From positions 2,510 to 66,509 of the forward strand of contig HF988729.1 of the NCBI GenBank assembly GCA_000431235.1: 64,000 nt of DNA, given 5' to 3'. Positions 41,965 to 50,656 of this stretch are shown in pieces. Origin of the DNA: Coprobacillus sp. CAG:698. GTDB lineage: Bacteria > Bacillota_I > Bacilli_A > ML615J-28 > CAG-698. The position numbers were made by a program, and so were the translations under genes. Below the pieces are notes generated by a model that was given only the letters and a program-made list of their open reading frames with translations, was not told the origin of the DNA and ran no database searches. Every line of letters begins with the position of its first letter. Position 1 is the first letter of the stretch.

Positions 41965-42220
41965 TAAAAACTTTGAAGAGAAGAGTAATAAAACAAAACT
42001 TTTGTAGAGAGTTCTCGTTTGGTGCAAGAGAATAAAGTTAGAGTTTATGAAGATGGCCTCTGAGTTGGGTTTCTGAAATTTGAGTAGGAAATCTCGGGTT
42101 TGCCCGTTATCGCAAAAGAACTTGTTAGAGTTTGAAATAGGCATGCTGTTTAGGCATTGTGAAAAAGGTTGGTACCACGTGATTATATATCTCGTCCTTG
42201 TTATAGGGCGAGATTTTTAA
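41965..42220 (+). promoter_or_regulatory. T-box leader of the metNIQ operon
   Basis: The T-box sequence AAGGTTGGTACCACG (about 42165-42179) lies just before a terminator. Upstream are stem I elements (GGTGCAAGAG apical part near 42021-42030; CTGAG after the specifier loop). ATG at 42053-42055 in AAGATGGCCTCTGAG is the best specifier codon (Met), with another ATG at 42047-42049. Uncharged tRNA-Met would stabilise the antiterminator and switch on the methionine importer (known T-box mechanism; specificity inferred). Fills the 316-base gap before metN. Confidence 0.85.
42189..42220 (+). terminator. T-box terminator
   Basis: ATCTCGTCC (42189-42197)/GGGCGAGAT (42206-42214) and a T-run; competes with the antiterminator formed with the T-box sequence. 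Confidence 0.85.
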
Positions 42221-42236
42221 TTTGTAAGGAGGCAAA

Positions 42237-43247
42237 ATGATTGATACAAATAATGATTATATTTTAGAAATAAACAATTTGTGTAAATGCTATGGTGATA
42301 ATTCGATTTTAAATAATATTAATTTAAAAATTAAAAAAGGAGAAATTTATGGCATTTTAGGGTTTTCAGGAGCTGGTAAATCAACTCTAGTAAGATGTAT
42401 AAATGGACTAGAAAAATATGATTCTGGTGAAATTATATTTAACGGGGAAAAAGCTTTATTTGATTGCAATTATCGTAGAGATATATCAATGATATTTCAA
42501 TCGTTTAATTTACTTGATCAAAGAACAGTTATAAAAAATGTAATGCTTCCTGGTGAGCTTGTAAAAGATAGCAAAAGATATGAGAAAGCTTTAGAGATGC
42601 TTAAGTTAGTCGGCTTAGCAAATAAAATCAATTCATATCCTTCGCAATTATCTGGTGGAGAAAAACAAAGAGTGGCTATTGCTCGTTCACTAATGACAAA
42701 TCCGAAAATACTTTTGTGCGACGAAGCAACTTCAGCTTTAGATCCAGAAACAACAAATCAAATTCTTGATTTATTATTGAAATTAAATCAAGAACTTAAA
42801 TTAACGATTATAATGATATCACATCAAATGAATGTTATTGAAAGAATTTGCCATAAAGTAGCTATTCTTGATAAATCACAAATAATTGAAAATGGAAGTG
42901 CTCAAGATATATTTTTATCTCCAAAAACTGATGTTGGAAAGAAAATGGTTTATTCAGGGCATTTAAATACTGAACTAAATGATGAAAAACTAATAAAAAT
43001 TAAATTCAATGGAGAAATTGATACTCCAATTGTGGCAAACATAATTTGTGACTGCAATGTTATTGTTTCAATAATTTATGCCGATTCAAAAGTTGTTGAG
43101 GGTAGAGTATATGGACAGATAATTTTCAAAATGCCCAAGGATGAAAGAGAAGTAAAAAAGGTAGAAAGATATTTACAACTTAAAAATGTTTCTTTTGAGG
43201 AGGTGTATATAGATGAGTATCAGCAGCATTTTTCAAATGATATTTGA
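42237..43247 (+). CDS. metN: Methionine ABC transporter ATPase MetN
   Basis: A 336-residue ATPase: Walker A GFSGAGKST (about 42-50), signature LSGGEKQR, Walker B ILLCDEATSALDPET, H-loop ISHQM. The C-terminal ~80 residues (KIKFNGEIDTPIVANIICDCNVIVSIIYADSKVVEGRVYG) are the NIL/ACT-like domain by which methionine inhibits transport. AGGAGG precedes the ATG. metI starts inside its last 35 bases. Controlled by the T-box upstream. Confidence 0.93.
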   Translation: MIDTNNDYILEINNLCKCYGDNSILNNINLKIKKGEIYGILGFSGAGKSTLVRCINGLEKYDSGEIIFNGEKALFDCNYRRDISMIFQSFNLLDQRTVIKNVMLPGELVKDSKRYEKALEMLKLVGLANKINSYPSQLSGGEKQRVAIARSLMTNPKILLCDEATSALDPETTNQILDLLLKLNQELKLTIIMISHQMNVIERICHKVAILDKSQIIENGSAQDIFLSPKTDVGKKMVYSGHLNTELNDEKLIKIKFNGEIDTPIVANIICDCNVIVSIIYADSKVVEGRVYGQIIFKMPKDEREVKKVERYLQLKNVSFEEVYIDEYQQHFSNDI

Positions 43248-43878
43248 AACTTTGTCAATGACAATAATTTCTTTAGGTTTAGCTTATCTATTTGGAATGC
43301 CAATTGGATTAATTTTAAACATAACGTCAAAAAAAGGTTTAAAACCATGTAAGAGTATTAATTTTATCTTAAGTTCAATAGTTAATGTTTTACGCTCCAT
43401 ACCATGTTTAATAATTGTAGTATTACTAATGCCAGTAGTAAGAGCTGTTTTTGGCATTGGAACTGGAAAATGGTATACTATAATAATTCCTTTGTTTGTT
43501 GCTTCTTTAGGATTTGTTGCTAGAATCGTTGAGCAATCACTAGCAGAAGTTGACAAAGGAAAAATCGAAGCTGTTCGATCATTAGGTGCAAATAACATAC
43601 AAATTGTTATGAAAGTATTGGTTCCTGAAGCAAGATCATCATTGATATCTGGTGTTGCTGTAACGTTTGTATCAATACTTGGTTATACATCTTTTGCATA
43701 TAATATTGCTGCTGGTGGACTTATATCAGGAATTTGGCATTATTACGCTAAAAACACAGGTAACTATTTGACATCAATATCATTTTGGATTTTAATTATT
43801 ATTGTTGTCATATTAGTTCAACTAGTTCAAGAGGTTGGTTTATATATTTCAAAAAAATTAGATAAAAGGAGAATTTAA
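43213..43878 (+). CDS. metI: Methionine ABC transporter permease MetI
   Basis: A 221-residue permease with five predicted helices. MetI motifs: ETLSMTIISLGLAYLFGMPIGL at the start, NVLRSIPCLIIVVLLMP, and the EAA loop EAVRSLGANNIQIVMKVLVPEA contacting MetN. It overlaps metN by 35 bases, an unusually long coding overlap for this operon; GAGGAGG within metN gives the ribosome site. One base separates it from metQ. Confidence 0.92.
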   Translation: MSISSIFQMIFETLSMTIISLGLAYLFGMPIGLILNITSKKGLKPCKSINFILSSIVNVLRSIPCLIIVVLLMPVVRAVFGIGTGKWYTIIIPLFVASLGFVARIVEQSLAEVDKGKIEAVRSLGANNIQIVMKVLVPEARSSLISGVAVTFVSILGYTSFAYNIAAGGLISGIWHYYAKNTGNYLTSISFWILIIIVVILVQLVQEVGLYISKKLDKRRI

Positions 43879-43879
43879 A

Positions 43880-44707
43880 ATGAAAAAAATTGTTATTATT
43901 ATTTTATTATGTTTATTTGGTTTGACATCTACAGGTTGTTTTTCTCAAGACAAAACTATTAGAGTTTGTGCAAGTGAGTTGCCTCACGCAGATGTGTTAA
44001 ATAATTGTGTCAGAGAAATTTTAAAATTAAAAGGATATAAACTAGAAGTAAGTGTTCTTGATTGGACTTTACAAAATGATGGCGTAGCGAATAAAGACTA
44101 TGATGCTAATTATTTTCAACATATACCATATCTAGAAACTTATTCAGGTAAAACAAGTTTATTTGCAACATGCAAAGTACATTATGAGCCACTAGGAATA
44201 TATTATGGAAAAGAAAAGAAAGATTTATTAGAAGGAAAATCATTTGAAATATGTAATGATGAATCAAACGCAGTAAGAGCTTTAAAATTACTTCAAGAAA
44301 AAGGAGTTTTAAAGAAAGCACCAATTACTAGTGATGGTAAATTAGCTTTTACAGGTTCAACATGGATTTCTGATAACGATATTAAGATTACATTAATATC
44401 AGAGGAACTTTTGGTTTCTTCAATTAATGATTATGATTTTGCTTTATTACCTTGTAATACTGCATATACAGGTAATATTTCTTCTAGTAGATTAGTTGAT
44501 AAAGAAGATAATCAAACTTTAATTCTAGAAAATGCAAATGTAATTGCGGCCCGTCAAAGCGATTATCTTGAAGATTCTGTTTACAAGAAAAAGATAGATG
44601 TATTAACAGAGGCAATGCTATCTAAAGAAGTAAGAGAATATATCCAAAAGAAATATGAGGGTAAAATTACATGTGATGAAAAAACACAAATAGATTTAAG
44701 AAAATAA
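43880..44707 (+). CDS. metQ: Methionine-binding lipoprotein MetQ
   Basis: A 275-residue NlpA/MetQ-family lipoprotein. The signal peptide ends in lipobox STGC (Cys21). Mature motifs: VCASELPHADVLN; YKLEVSVLDWTLQNDGVANKDYDANYFQHIPYLE; and LLPCNTAYTGN near 195. It captures methionine for MetNI. SD AAAGGAG lies at the end of metI. Followed by a terminator. Confidence 0.9.
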   Translation: MKKIVIIILLCLFGLTSTGCFSQDKTIRVCASELPHADVLNNCVREILKLKGYKLEVSVLDWTLQNDGVANKDYDANYFQHIPYLETYSGKTSLFATCKVHYEPLGIYYGKEKKDLLEGKSFEICNDESNAVRALKLLQEKGVLKKAPITSDGKLAFTGSTWISDNDIKITLISEELLVSSINDYDFALLPCNTAYTGNISSSRLVDKEDNQTLILENANVIAARQSDYLEDSVYKKKIDVLTEAMLSKEVREYIQKKYEGKITCDEKTQIDLRK

Positions 44708-44715
44708 AAGACTTC

Positions 44716-44762
44716 AAAAGTGCAAAGTGCATATATTGTTTATATGATTTTGCATTTTTTTA
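44716..44762 (+). terminator. Terminator of the met operon
   Basis: Two-part stem: TGCAAA (44721-44726)/TTTGCA (44749-44754) and CATATA/TATATG, A-rich before and T-rich after. Confidence 0.75.
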
Positions 44763-44827
44763 TATCTTATTAATTGCATTTAAATTTAATGTATGATAAA
44801 ATATACTCATATATTTCGGAGGAAGAT

Positions 44828-46243
44828 ATGGATAAAGTAAAAAAACAATACGGTCTATGGACTGGAATAGCAATGGTCGTAGGAATCGTTATCGGTTCTG
44901 GTGTATTTTTTAAAGCTGGTGGAGTTTTACAATCATCAGGAGGAGATTTAAAATTTGCACTATTAGCGTGGTTAATAGGTGGACTAATAATGATAACATC
45001 TGGATTTTGTTTTGCTATTTTTGCAACAAAAATTACAAAGTTTAATGGTGTAGTTGATTATGTTGAACTAGCAACAAACAAAAAAATAGGATATTTTCTT
45101 GCATGGCTTATGACAACATTCTATTATCCTATAATTGCATCTATTGTGTCTCTTTTTTCAGGACAATATTTTTTCAAAATGTTTGGTCTTGATGTAGGTT
45201 TAGTTTCGTGGCAAAATGTTATTTTTGCAAGTTGTGTGTTGACTGCTTCCGTTATTCTAAATTATTTATCACCAATTATTTCAGCAAAGTTTCAAGTTTC
45301 ATCAACAATTATTAAACTTATTCCAATATTAATAGTTGCAGTGGTTGGTTTATTTGCTTCTATAATTGTTGGCTCTGATTATGGAATTATAAATGCTTTT
45401 AAAGTGATTGGTGTTAAACCTGATAATTCTAATTATGTGCTAAACTTTGGTGAGGCAGTTAAAAAAACAGCCTTTGCATATGAAGGATGGGTTTGCGCTA
45501 CATCTATAAATGCGGAATTGAAGGAATCACATAAGAATTTACCACGAGCATTAGTTTTTGGAACAGTGGCTATACTTGTATTTTATCTAATATATTTTAT
45601 TTCATTATCTGCCTTTTTAGGTAATACTGGAACAATAAATAGTGGTAACAATGCACCAATTGATGTATTTGAAAAAATAATGGGTAAATTTGGTGGAGCT
45701 TTGTTTGCATTCTTCTTAATGGTATCTTGTTTAGGAACAGTCAATGGTGTTACAATTAGTTGCTGTCGTGGAATGTATACAATGTCATGTCGTGGTCAAG
45801 GAATTGCTCCAGAAAAGTTTTCTAAACTAGGAAAAAATCAAAGTGTTTCACTTTACTCATGTATATATGGTTATATTTGTATTTTGTTTATGCTTATGGT
45901 TTGGTGCTTAGCAATAAATGGAGTATGGTTATTTAAATATTTAGGATCAATGGATGAAATTATTTGTGCTATTATTTATTTAGTATATATTACAATGTAC
46001 ATTTACATGATGAAAAACTTTAAAGACCAAAATGTTTTGAGAAGATTTATCTTTCCTGCGTTGGCAATAGTTGGTTCTATATTCTTTACAATCTGCGGAA
46101 CAGGAATATTCCAATTAATCACAACTGGAGAAGTTGAAAGCTTAAAGGCATTTGGTGTCTTTATGATATTCTTTGTATTATTAATGCTTCCTTCTATTTT
46201 CTTCTATAAAAAGGAAAAAGAAATGCCTGAAGAATCATTATAA
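44828..46243 (+). CDS. APC-family amino acid permease
   Basis: A 471-residue permease with 12 helices. The first helix carries the substrate-binding GIVIGSGVFF break typical of the APC family, followed by LLAWLIGGLIMITSGFCFAIFAT, FAYEGWVCATSINAELKESHKNLPRAL at helix 6 and ISCCRGMYTMSCRGQGIAP. It probably exchanges or imports an amino acid; the substrate cannot be named. ATG 44828 follows GGAGGA; a longer upstream frame has no SD. Lies after the met operon but behind its own start region and a terminator. Confidence 0.85.
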   Translation: MDKVKKQYGLWTGIAMVVGIVIGSGVFFKAGGVLQSSGGDLKFALLAWLIGGLIMITSGFCFAIFATKITKFNGVVDYVELATNKKIGYFLAWLMTTFYYPIIASIVSLFSGQYFFKMFGLDVGLVSWQNVIFASCVLTASVILNYLSPIISAKFQVSSTIIKLIPILIVAVVGLFASIIVGSDYGIINAFKVIGVKPDNSNYVLNFGEAVKKTAFAYEGWVCATSINAELKESHKNLPRALVFGTVAILVFYLIYFISLSAFLGNTGTINSGNNAPIDVFEKIMGKFGGALFAFFLMVSCLGTVNGVTISCCRGMYTMSCRGQGIAPEKFSKLGKNQSVSLYSCIYGYICILFMLMVWCLAINGVWLFKYLGSMDEIICAIIYLVYITMYIYMMKNFKDQNVLRRFIFPALAIVGSIFFTICGTGIFQLITTGEVESLKAFGVFMIFFVLLMLPSIFFYKKEKEMPEESL

Positions 46244-46249
46244 TAATAT

Positions 46250-46283
46250 AAACTGTGAATTCGATTTTCACAGTTTTTCTTTT
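46250..46283 (+). terminator. Terminator after the APC permease
   Basis: AACTGTGAA (46251-46259)/TTCACAGTT (46267-46275) and a T-rich tail. Confidence 0.8.
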
Positions 46284-46458
46284 TTTAAATAAAATATTTT
46301 ATTGCTTATTTTAAAAAACTATAATACAACTAAATTACAGCGTAATACTAAATAAAATTTATGTTTTTTTCTTCGAAGGGTTTTTGCATACGATCTAATA
46401 TAATATTTAAAAAAAAAGGAAAGATCAAGGGCTAAAATATGAAAATAATTTTGGGAAA

Positions 46459-47292
46459 ATGAAATTAGCAAATTCTGTTTGGATTAATAAAGATTTAGAT
46501 GTGAAAAGTGAATATATTGATACTTTATCAAAATATTATAATCCTGGAGTTTACCAAACAAATTTTGATTCAAACGATAAGAAAAATATATGTAAGTGGA
46601 TTAATAAAAATACAGATAATTTACTTGATTATAAAGTGGATGATGTAGAAGCAGATGGTCAAACAATGATTATGCTTATTAATACAACTTTATTCAATAA
46701 TAAATGGAAATATGTTTTTACTAAAAACAATAGTTTTACTGATTTATTTTATGGTGATAGTAATACAAATGTTAACTATAAATTACATAAAAAAACAAGT
46801 TTATATGAAAATGATGACTATATAATAGTACATGATTATTTTGAAAATAAAAATAAAATCAAATATATTATGCCTAAAGGTAATAAGACTATAAAAGATT
46901 TGCTTGATTCTAATATTATAGCTCAAGAATTTGAATATACTTCAAAATATATCCAGTTAAGTGTTCCTAATTTTAAAACTAAAAGTGATTTTTTGTTGAA
47001 TGAAATGATTTCTGACTTAGGAGCTGGAAATATATTTAACATTAGTAAAGCAAATTTTTCAAAAATATCTAATCAAAAGATATATATTGAAAAAATTATC
47101 CAAGATGCTTTCATAGAATTGAATGAAGAAGGCGTTAAAGCACCAGCAGTAACAATAGCTACTAGCACATGTTCTTCTGCTAATCCAAATGTAGAACAAG
47201 AAGTTGTCTTAAATAAACCTTTCATATATTGTATATATGATGAAAGTGATGTGCCTTTATTTGTTGGTGCAGTTAAAAATATAGAAGAATAA
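46459..47292 (+). CDS. N-terminally truncated serpin
   Basis: A 277-residue serpin-fold protease inhibitor relative. Serpin landmarks are clear: LANSVWIN, ICKWINKNTDNLL, INTTLFNNKWKYVF, LSVPNFKTKSDFLL, the shutter-like FSKISNQKIYIEKIIQDAFIELNEEGVKAPAVTI hinge, and NKPFIYCIYDESDVPLFVGAV. The reactive loop keeps the small-residue hinge of inhibitory serpins, then ATSTCSSANPN. Full serpins have ~370-400 residues; here the first ~100 (helices A-C and any signal peptide) are absent. Upstream are TATAAT (46399-46404), AAAGGAAAG and a seven-codon frame (ATG 46439) whose TGA overlaps ATG 46459. Probably a deletion derivative or pseudogene; folding is doubtful. Confidence 0.75.
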   Translation: MKLANSVWINKDLDVKSEYIDTLSKYYNPGVYQTNFDSNDKKNICKWINKNTDNLLDYKVDDVEADGQTMIMLINTTLFNNKWKYVFTKNNSFTDLFYGDSNTNVNYKLHKKTSLYENDDYIIVHDYFENKNKIKYIMPKGNKTIKDLLDSNIIAQEFEYTSKYIQLSVPNFKTKSDFLLNEMISDLGAGNIFNISKANFSKISNQKIYIEKIIQDAFIELNEEGVKAPAVTIATSTCSSANPNVEQEVVLNKPFIYCIYDESDVPLFVGAVKNIEE

Positions 47293-47296
47293 AAAT

Positions 47297-47341
47297 AAAA
47301 AAAGGTTGAAACTAAACTATATAGTTTATTCACCTTTTTTT
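47297..47341. terminator. Bidirectional terminator between serpin and P-II-like genes
   Basis: A7GG (47297-47305)/CCT7 (47333-47341) outer stem with a perfect AAACTATATAGTTT palindrome (47314-47327) inside. Confidence 0.75.
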
Positions 47342-47343
47342 GT

Positions 47344-47679
47344 TTATTTTTTTTCTTTCTTTATTTGTTTAGTGAGATTAGAAGTAGCTTCATCCACTGG
47401 TAAAGTGAAAGCAATTCCTTGTGCTTCTGTATCACTACCAACTTCTTGATACAAAAGATTCAATAAATCTTTTACAATATCATTAGATACTAGTATCATA
47501 ACAACTTCTTTTTCAGGGTTTATTGTTATTCCATATAATTTTTCGGCATCAACACTAGCACTACCTGAGGCATTTAGAATTGTTCCTCCACGAGCACCTA
47601 GTTTTCTTGCTATATCCATTACTTTATCTGAAAAGCCATTATTTACTATTGACATAACTAATACAATTCTATTTTCCAA
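47344..47679 (-). CDS. P-II-like regulatory protein (second of pair)
   Basis: A 111-residue protein with P-II fold signatures: ARKLGARGGTIL, INPEKEVVMILVSNDI and GIAFTLPVDEAT. P-II proteins bind small effectors (ATP/ADP, 2-oxoglutarate or others) and clamp membrane transporters. The canonical uridylylation Tyr loop is not evident. It starts with TTG (47677-47679), seven to eight bases after GGAGG, and overlaps the upstream P-II-like gene by 11 bases. The transporter gene that begins the operon (48048-49580) is the likely partner. Confidence 0.7.
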   Translation of the reverse strand: MENRIVLVMSIVNNGFSDKVMDIARKLGARGGTILNASGSASVDAEKLYGITINPEKEVVMILVSNDIVKDLLNLLYQEVGSDTEAQGIAFTLPVDEATSNLTKQIKKEKK

Positions 47680-48037
47680 TATGTTTTCCTCCTAAGTTTG
47701 ATAAGAATAAGTAGTTTTGCATTCCGATGATGCTTTTGATAGGAATTGAGAATGCTATTGATTGATGATATTTAAATTTTTTAAATTTATCTTCAACTGC
47801 AAGTATGGCATCCTTAACTCGATTTTCACGAATGAAAGAAAATACAACATCACGATTGTTATTTTCGAAACCAAACATTTTCATAACTTCATTTGTACTT
47901 GTTCCATTACCAGGAAATGAAATTGAAAAGTTAACTTCAAATTCTTCAAGTAAGTCTAAGATAACTTCCTTTTTTCCTTGAGGAACAATTGATACAAGTA
48001 TTTTTATTTTTTTAAGTTGTTCAATTGAATTATTCAT
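47669..48037 (-). CDS. P-II-like regulatory protein (first of pair)
   Basis: A 122-residue divergent relative of the P-II family: KIKILVSIVPQGKKEVILDLLEEFEVNFSISFPG is the first beta-alpha-beta unit, then a loop with GNGTSTNEVMKMFGFE and DVVFSFIRENRVKDAI; IAFSIPIKSIIG matches the strand of the second protein (IAFTLPVDEAT). The start is ATG 48037 behind AAGGTGG; GTG 48046 lies in the SD. It could form a heteromer with the next gene product and regulate the DUF1538 transporter (inference). Confidence 0.6.
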   Translation of the reverse strand: MNNSIEQLKKIKILVSIVPQGKKEVILDLLEEFEVNFSISFPGNGTSTNEVMKMFGFENNNRDVVFSFIRENRVKDAILAVEDKFKKFKYHQSIAFSIPIKSIIGMQNYLFLSNLGGKHIGK

Positions 48038-48047
48038 AGAGACCACC

Positions 48048-49580
48048 TTACATAAATTCGATGATTATTTGATCATCTTGTTTTAATGCATTCTTAATAT
48101 TTCGTTTATTTCTTAATGCATCTTTTACAATTGCCATTATTCCTAAGAACTCAATAGCAATTAGTGGAGTCATAGCAACTAAAGAAACAACTCCGAAAGC
48201 TTCGGTAAGTACTGATTCTGCACCATTTAGAGTATAACATGCACCTATAGCAAGAGGTAATATAAAACTTGATGAAAGAGGACCACTTGCAACACCACCA
48301 GAGTCAAAAGCTATAGCTGTATAAATTTTAGGTGTGAATAGGGAAAGACCTAAACATATAGCGTAACCAGGGAGTAAATAATATAGAATATTAAATTTGA
48401 AGACGATTCTTATCATTGCTAGTGCAATTGCTATTCCAACTCCAACAACAAGCGCAATCATCATTGAACGTTTTTTAACTAAACCATCAGTAATTTCTTG
48501 AACTTGAGAATTAAGAACATGAATTGCAGGTTCCGCAAGAACTGTTAAAGCGCCTACAATAAAACCAATAACGATAAGAAGTGTTTTTGAGTAGGAAGCT
48601 ATTTGTGTACCTAATTTATAACCAATTGAAATATAGGCTACATCAACGCTTGCTAAGAATAAAACTAAACCAACATATGTATAGGCAAGGCCTATAAGAA
48701 TTTGATAAATTTTGGACTTGTTTATTTTCAAAAAGAAGAATGAACAAATCGCAAAACATAAAACAATCAAGCCGAGAGCAATTCCAACTTCTCCCATTTT
48801 GTGAAGAATACTTTTTCCAAATGCAAGTAAAAGATTTTCACCAAGGATATAATCAGCTTCATTTAGTGAATAAGTTAGCTTACCACTTGTAAAGATAGAT
48901 AAAAGTAGAGTAACGGCAATTGGACCAATTGAACATAGGGCAATAATTCCAAAACTTGCATCTTTTTCACTTTTCTTAGAAACAACTCTTGAAACACCAA
49001 GTCCTAAAGCCATTAAAAATGGAACAGTAATAGGTCCTGTAGTTACACCACCAGAGTCAAAAGCAAGAGGAATGATATTTTCATTTCCTGTTAACACAGA
49101 TATGATAGCAATTCCAAAAAGTAACATATAAAAATACATCAATAAAAGATTTAATGATAATTTATGAATAGTTTTTAAAATTGCAAAGACAAGAAATCCT
49201 CCTACACCGACACTTATGCTAACTATTAAAACATATCGGTTAAACACTTGTTTTGTTTGCTCTGCAAGCACCGTTAAATCAGGCTCAGCAAACGTAACAA
49301 GAAATCCGAGAATGAAACAAGTAACTAATAAAACAGTAATTTTACCACTTTTAGTTAATCCATAACCAGTAAGCTTTCCCATCTCAGTCATCGAAAGATC
49401 AGATCCTAAGTTGAAAAGAGCAATACCTATAATTAGAAATAGGGTAGCCAAAGAAAATGCAAAAATTTCTTTACCTGAAAGACTTACAAATGGTGTAAAA
49501 TTAAGAATAATAACCAGTAAATATATAGGTAAAACGGAAAAGGCAGATTCTTTGATTTTTTCTAAATTTTTTTTAAACAA
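48048..49580 (-). CDS. Fused two-repeat DUF1538 membrane transporter
   Basis: A 510-residue membrane protein made of two DUF1538 repeats. The pairs of repeated motifs are LVTFAEPDLTVLAEQ/LTVLAEPAIHVLNSQ and LAFDSGGVTTGPITVPFLMALGLG/IAFDSGGVASGPLSSSFILPLAIG, at about 95-110 and 345-360, and 168-191 and 435-458. DUF1538 proteins (UmpA/UmpB) have been described as two-part cation/proton antiporters; here both halves are in one chain. It starts with TTG (49578-49580) behind AGGTG. The two P-II-like genes follow within 10 bases, suggesting control by a small-molecule signal. Confidence 0.75.
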   Translation of the reverse strand: MFKKNLEKIKESAFSVLPIYLLVIILNFTPFVSLSGKEIFAFSLATLFLIIGIALFNLGSDLSMTEMGKLTGYGLTKSGKITVLLVTCFILGFLVTFAEPDLTVLAEQTKQVFNRYVLIVSISVGVGGFLVFAILKTIHKLSLNLLLMYFYMLLFGIAIISVLTGNENIIPLAFDSGGVTTGPITVPFLMALGLGVSRVVSKKSEKDASFGIIALCSIGPIAVTLLLSIFTSGKLTYSLNEADYILGENLLLAFGKSILHKMGEVGIALGLIVLCFAICSFFFLKINKSKIYQILIGLAYTYVGLVLFLASVDVAYISIGYKLGTQIASYSKTLLIVIGFIVGALTVLAEPAIHVLNSQVQEITDGLVKKRSMMIALVVGVGIAIALAMIRIVFKFNILYYLLPGYAICLGLSLFTPKIYTAIAFDSGGVASGPLSSSFILPLAIGACYTLNGAESVLTEAFGVVSLVAMTPLIAIEFLGIMAIVKDALRNKRNIKNALKQDDQIIIEFM

Positions 49581-49730
49581 TTTTTCACCTCACCTTTACT
49601 TTATATTATACCAAAAAAAATACAAAAAGTTTAGAACAAATTTATAATTTTTATTCATTATTTAAAAATTAGACTCTTGCCTCAAACAAATTGTCTTTAA
49701 ATGCATATATTTATAATGAAGTTAACTTCT

Positions 49731-50591
49731 ATGAAAGGGGTGCAAATTATTAATTATACGAATAAAGCATTGTTTGGTTATAAAAATGAAACAATTAAAT
49801 CCAATGCCGTTACAAGTATTATGCAAGATGTATTAACTTGTAATGTCTTTTCTGTAAAAAAAGACTATACAAAAAATAGTATACTAACATTTTTAATTAA
49901 TATTAAAAATACTGGAAATGAAGTTATAAAGAATTTAACTATTACTGATAATCTTTCATTATATGAATATAATGGTAAAAAATTGAATCAATTATCATAT
50001 ATTGAAAATAGTACTTTGATATTTGTGAATGGGGAAGAAAATAGGATAAAACCAAAATTAAACAATGAACTTATTTTTGATAATATTACTATTCCAGAGA
50101 AAGGTATAGTAACAATTGTTTATCAGACAATAGTTACAAAATATGCTCAATTAGATGCTTCAAACAAAATAGAAAGTGAAATAACTATAAAAGGAGAAGA
50201 TGTTCTAAAAGAGATAAAATTAAAGTATGTTATAAATGTAGAGAATAAGGCGGATCTAAAAATCGATAAAAGAATTGAACCTATACCAATAGTAAACAAA
50301 GGGGAAATAAAAATAATTTATCAATTATTTAATTATGGAAATGTTGATGTAAATCCTCAAGATGCAGGCTTTTTTGTTGATACATTTAATCCTATTATTA
50401 AAAATATAAAAGTAGAACTAAATAGAACAAACTCATTACAAAATAATTATACATATAATCAAACAACTGGATTATTTCAAATAAATAAAGGAATAATCAC
50501 AGTTCCTAAAGCTAAATTTATTCAAACAAGTGAGGGAGATATTTCTGTAGAACCGGGAATGACAGAAATTATTATTTCAGGAAAACTTTGA
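49731..50591 (+). CDS. DUF11-like beta-sandwich protein, unknown function
   Basis: A protein of about 286 residues with two DUF11-type beta-sandwich repeats: LTFLINIKNTGNEVIKNLTITDNLS (residues ~50-75) and IKIIYQLFNYGNVDVNPQDAGFFVDTF (~190-220). Such repeats occur in surface proteins, but no signal peptide or anchor is present, so it may be cytoplasmic or a remnant. Start is uncertain: TATAAT lies at 49712-49717; ATG 49731 would have almost no leader; AAAGGGG (49734-49740) would instead fit GTG 49740 poorly or an ATT at 49746. Longer readings from ATG 49701 start upstream of the promoter. Flanked by a terminator. Confidence 0.5.
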   Translation: MKGVQIINYTNKALFGYKNETIKSNAVTSIMQDVLTCNVFSVKKDYTKNSILTFLINIKNTGNEVIKNLTITDNLSLYEYNGKKLNQLSYIENSTLIFVNGEENRIKPKLNNELIFDNITIPEKGIVTIVYQTIVTKYAQLDASNKIESEITIKGEDVLKEIKLKYVINVENKADLKIDKRIEPIPIVNKGEIKIIYQLFNYGNVDVNPQDAGFFVDTFNPIIKNIKVELNRTNSLQNNYTYNQTTGLFQINKGIITVPKAKFIQTSEGDISVEPGMTEIIISGKL

Positions 50592-50612
50592 AAGCTAAGT
50601 AGCTACTAGCAA

Positions 50613-50656
50613 AAAAGTCAACATTGTATATTATATACATTTGTTGACTTTTATTT
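50613..50656. terminator. Bidirectional terminator
   Basis: AAAAGTCAACA (50613-50623)/TGTTGACTTTT (50642-50652) with an inner TGTATA/TATACA stem, between convergent genes. Confidence 0.85.

Noticed and set aside
46439..46462. Seven-codon frame MKIILGK as a gene
   Set aside because: Too short to support; kept only as context for the truncated serpin.
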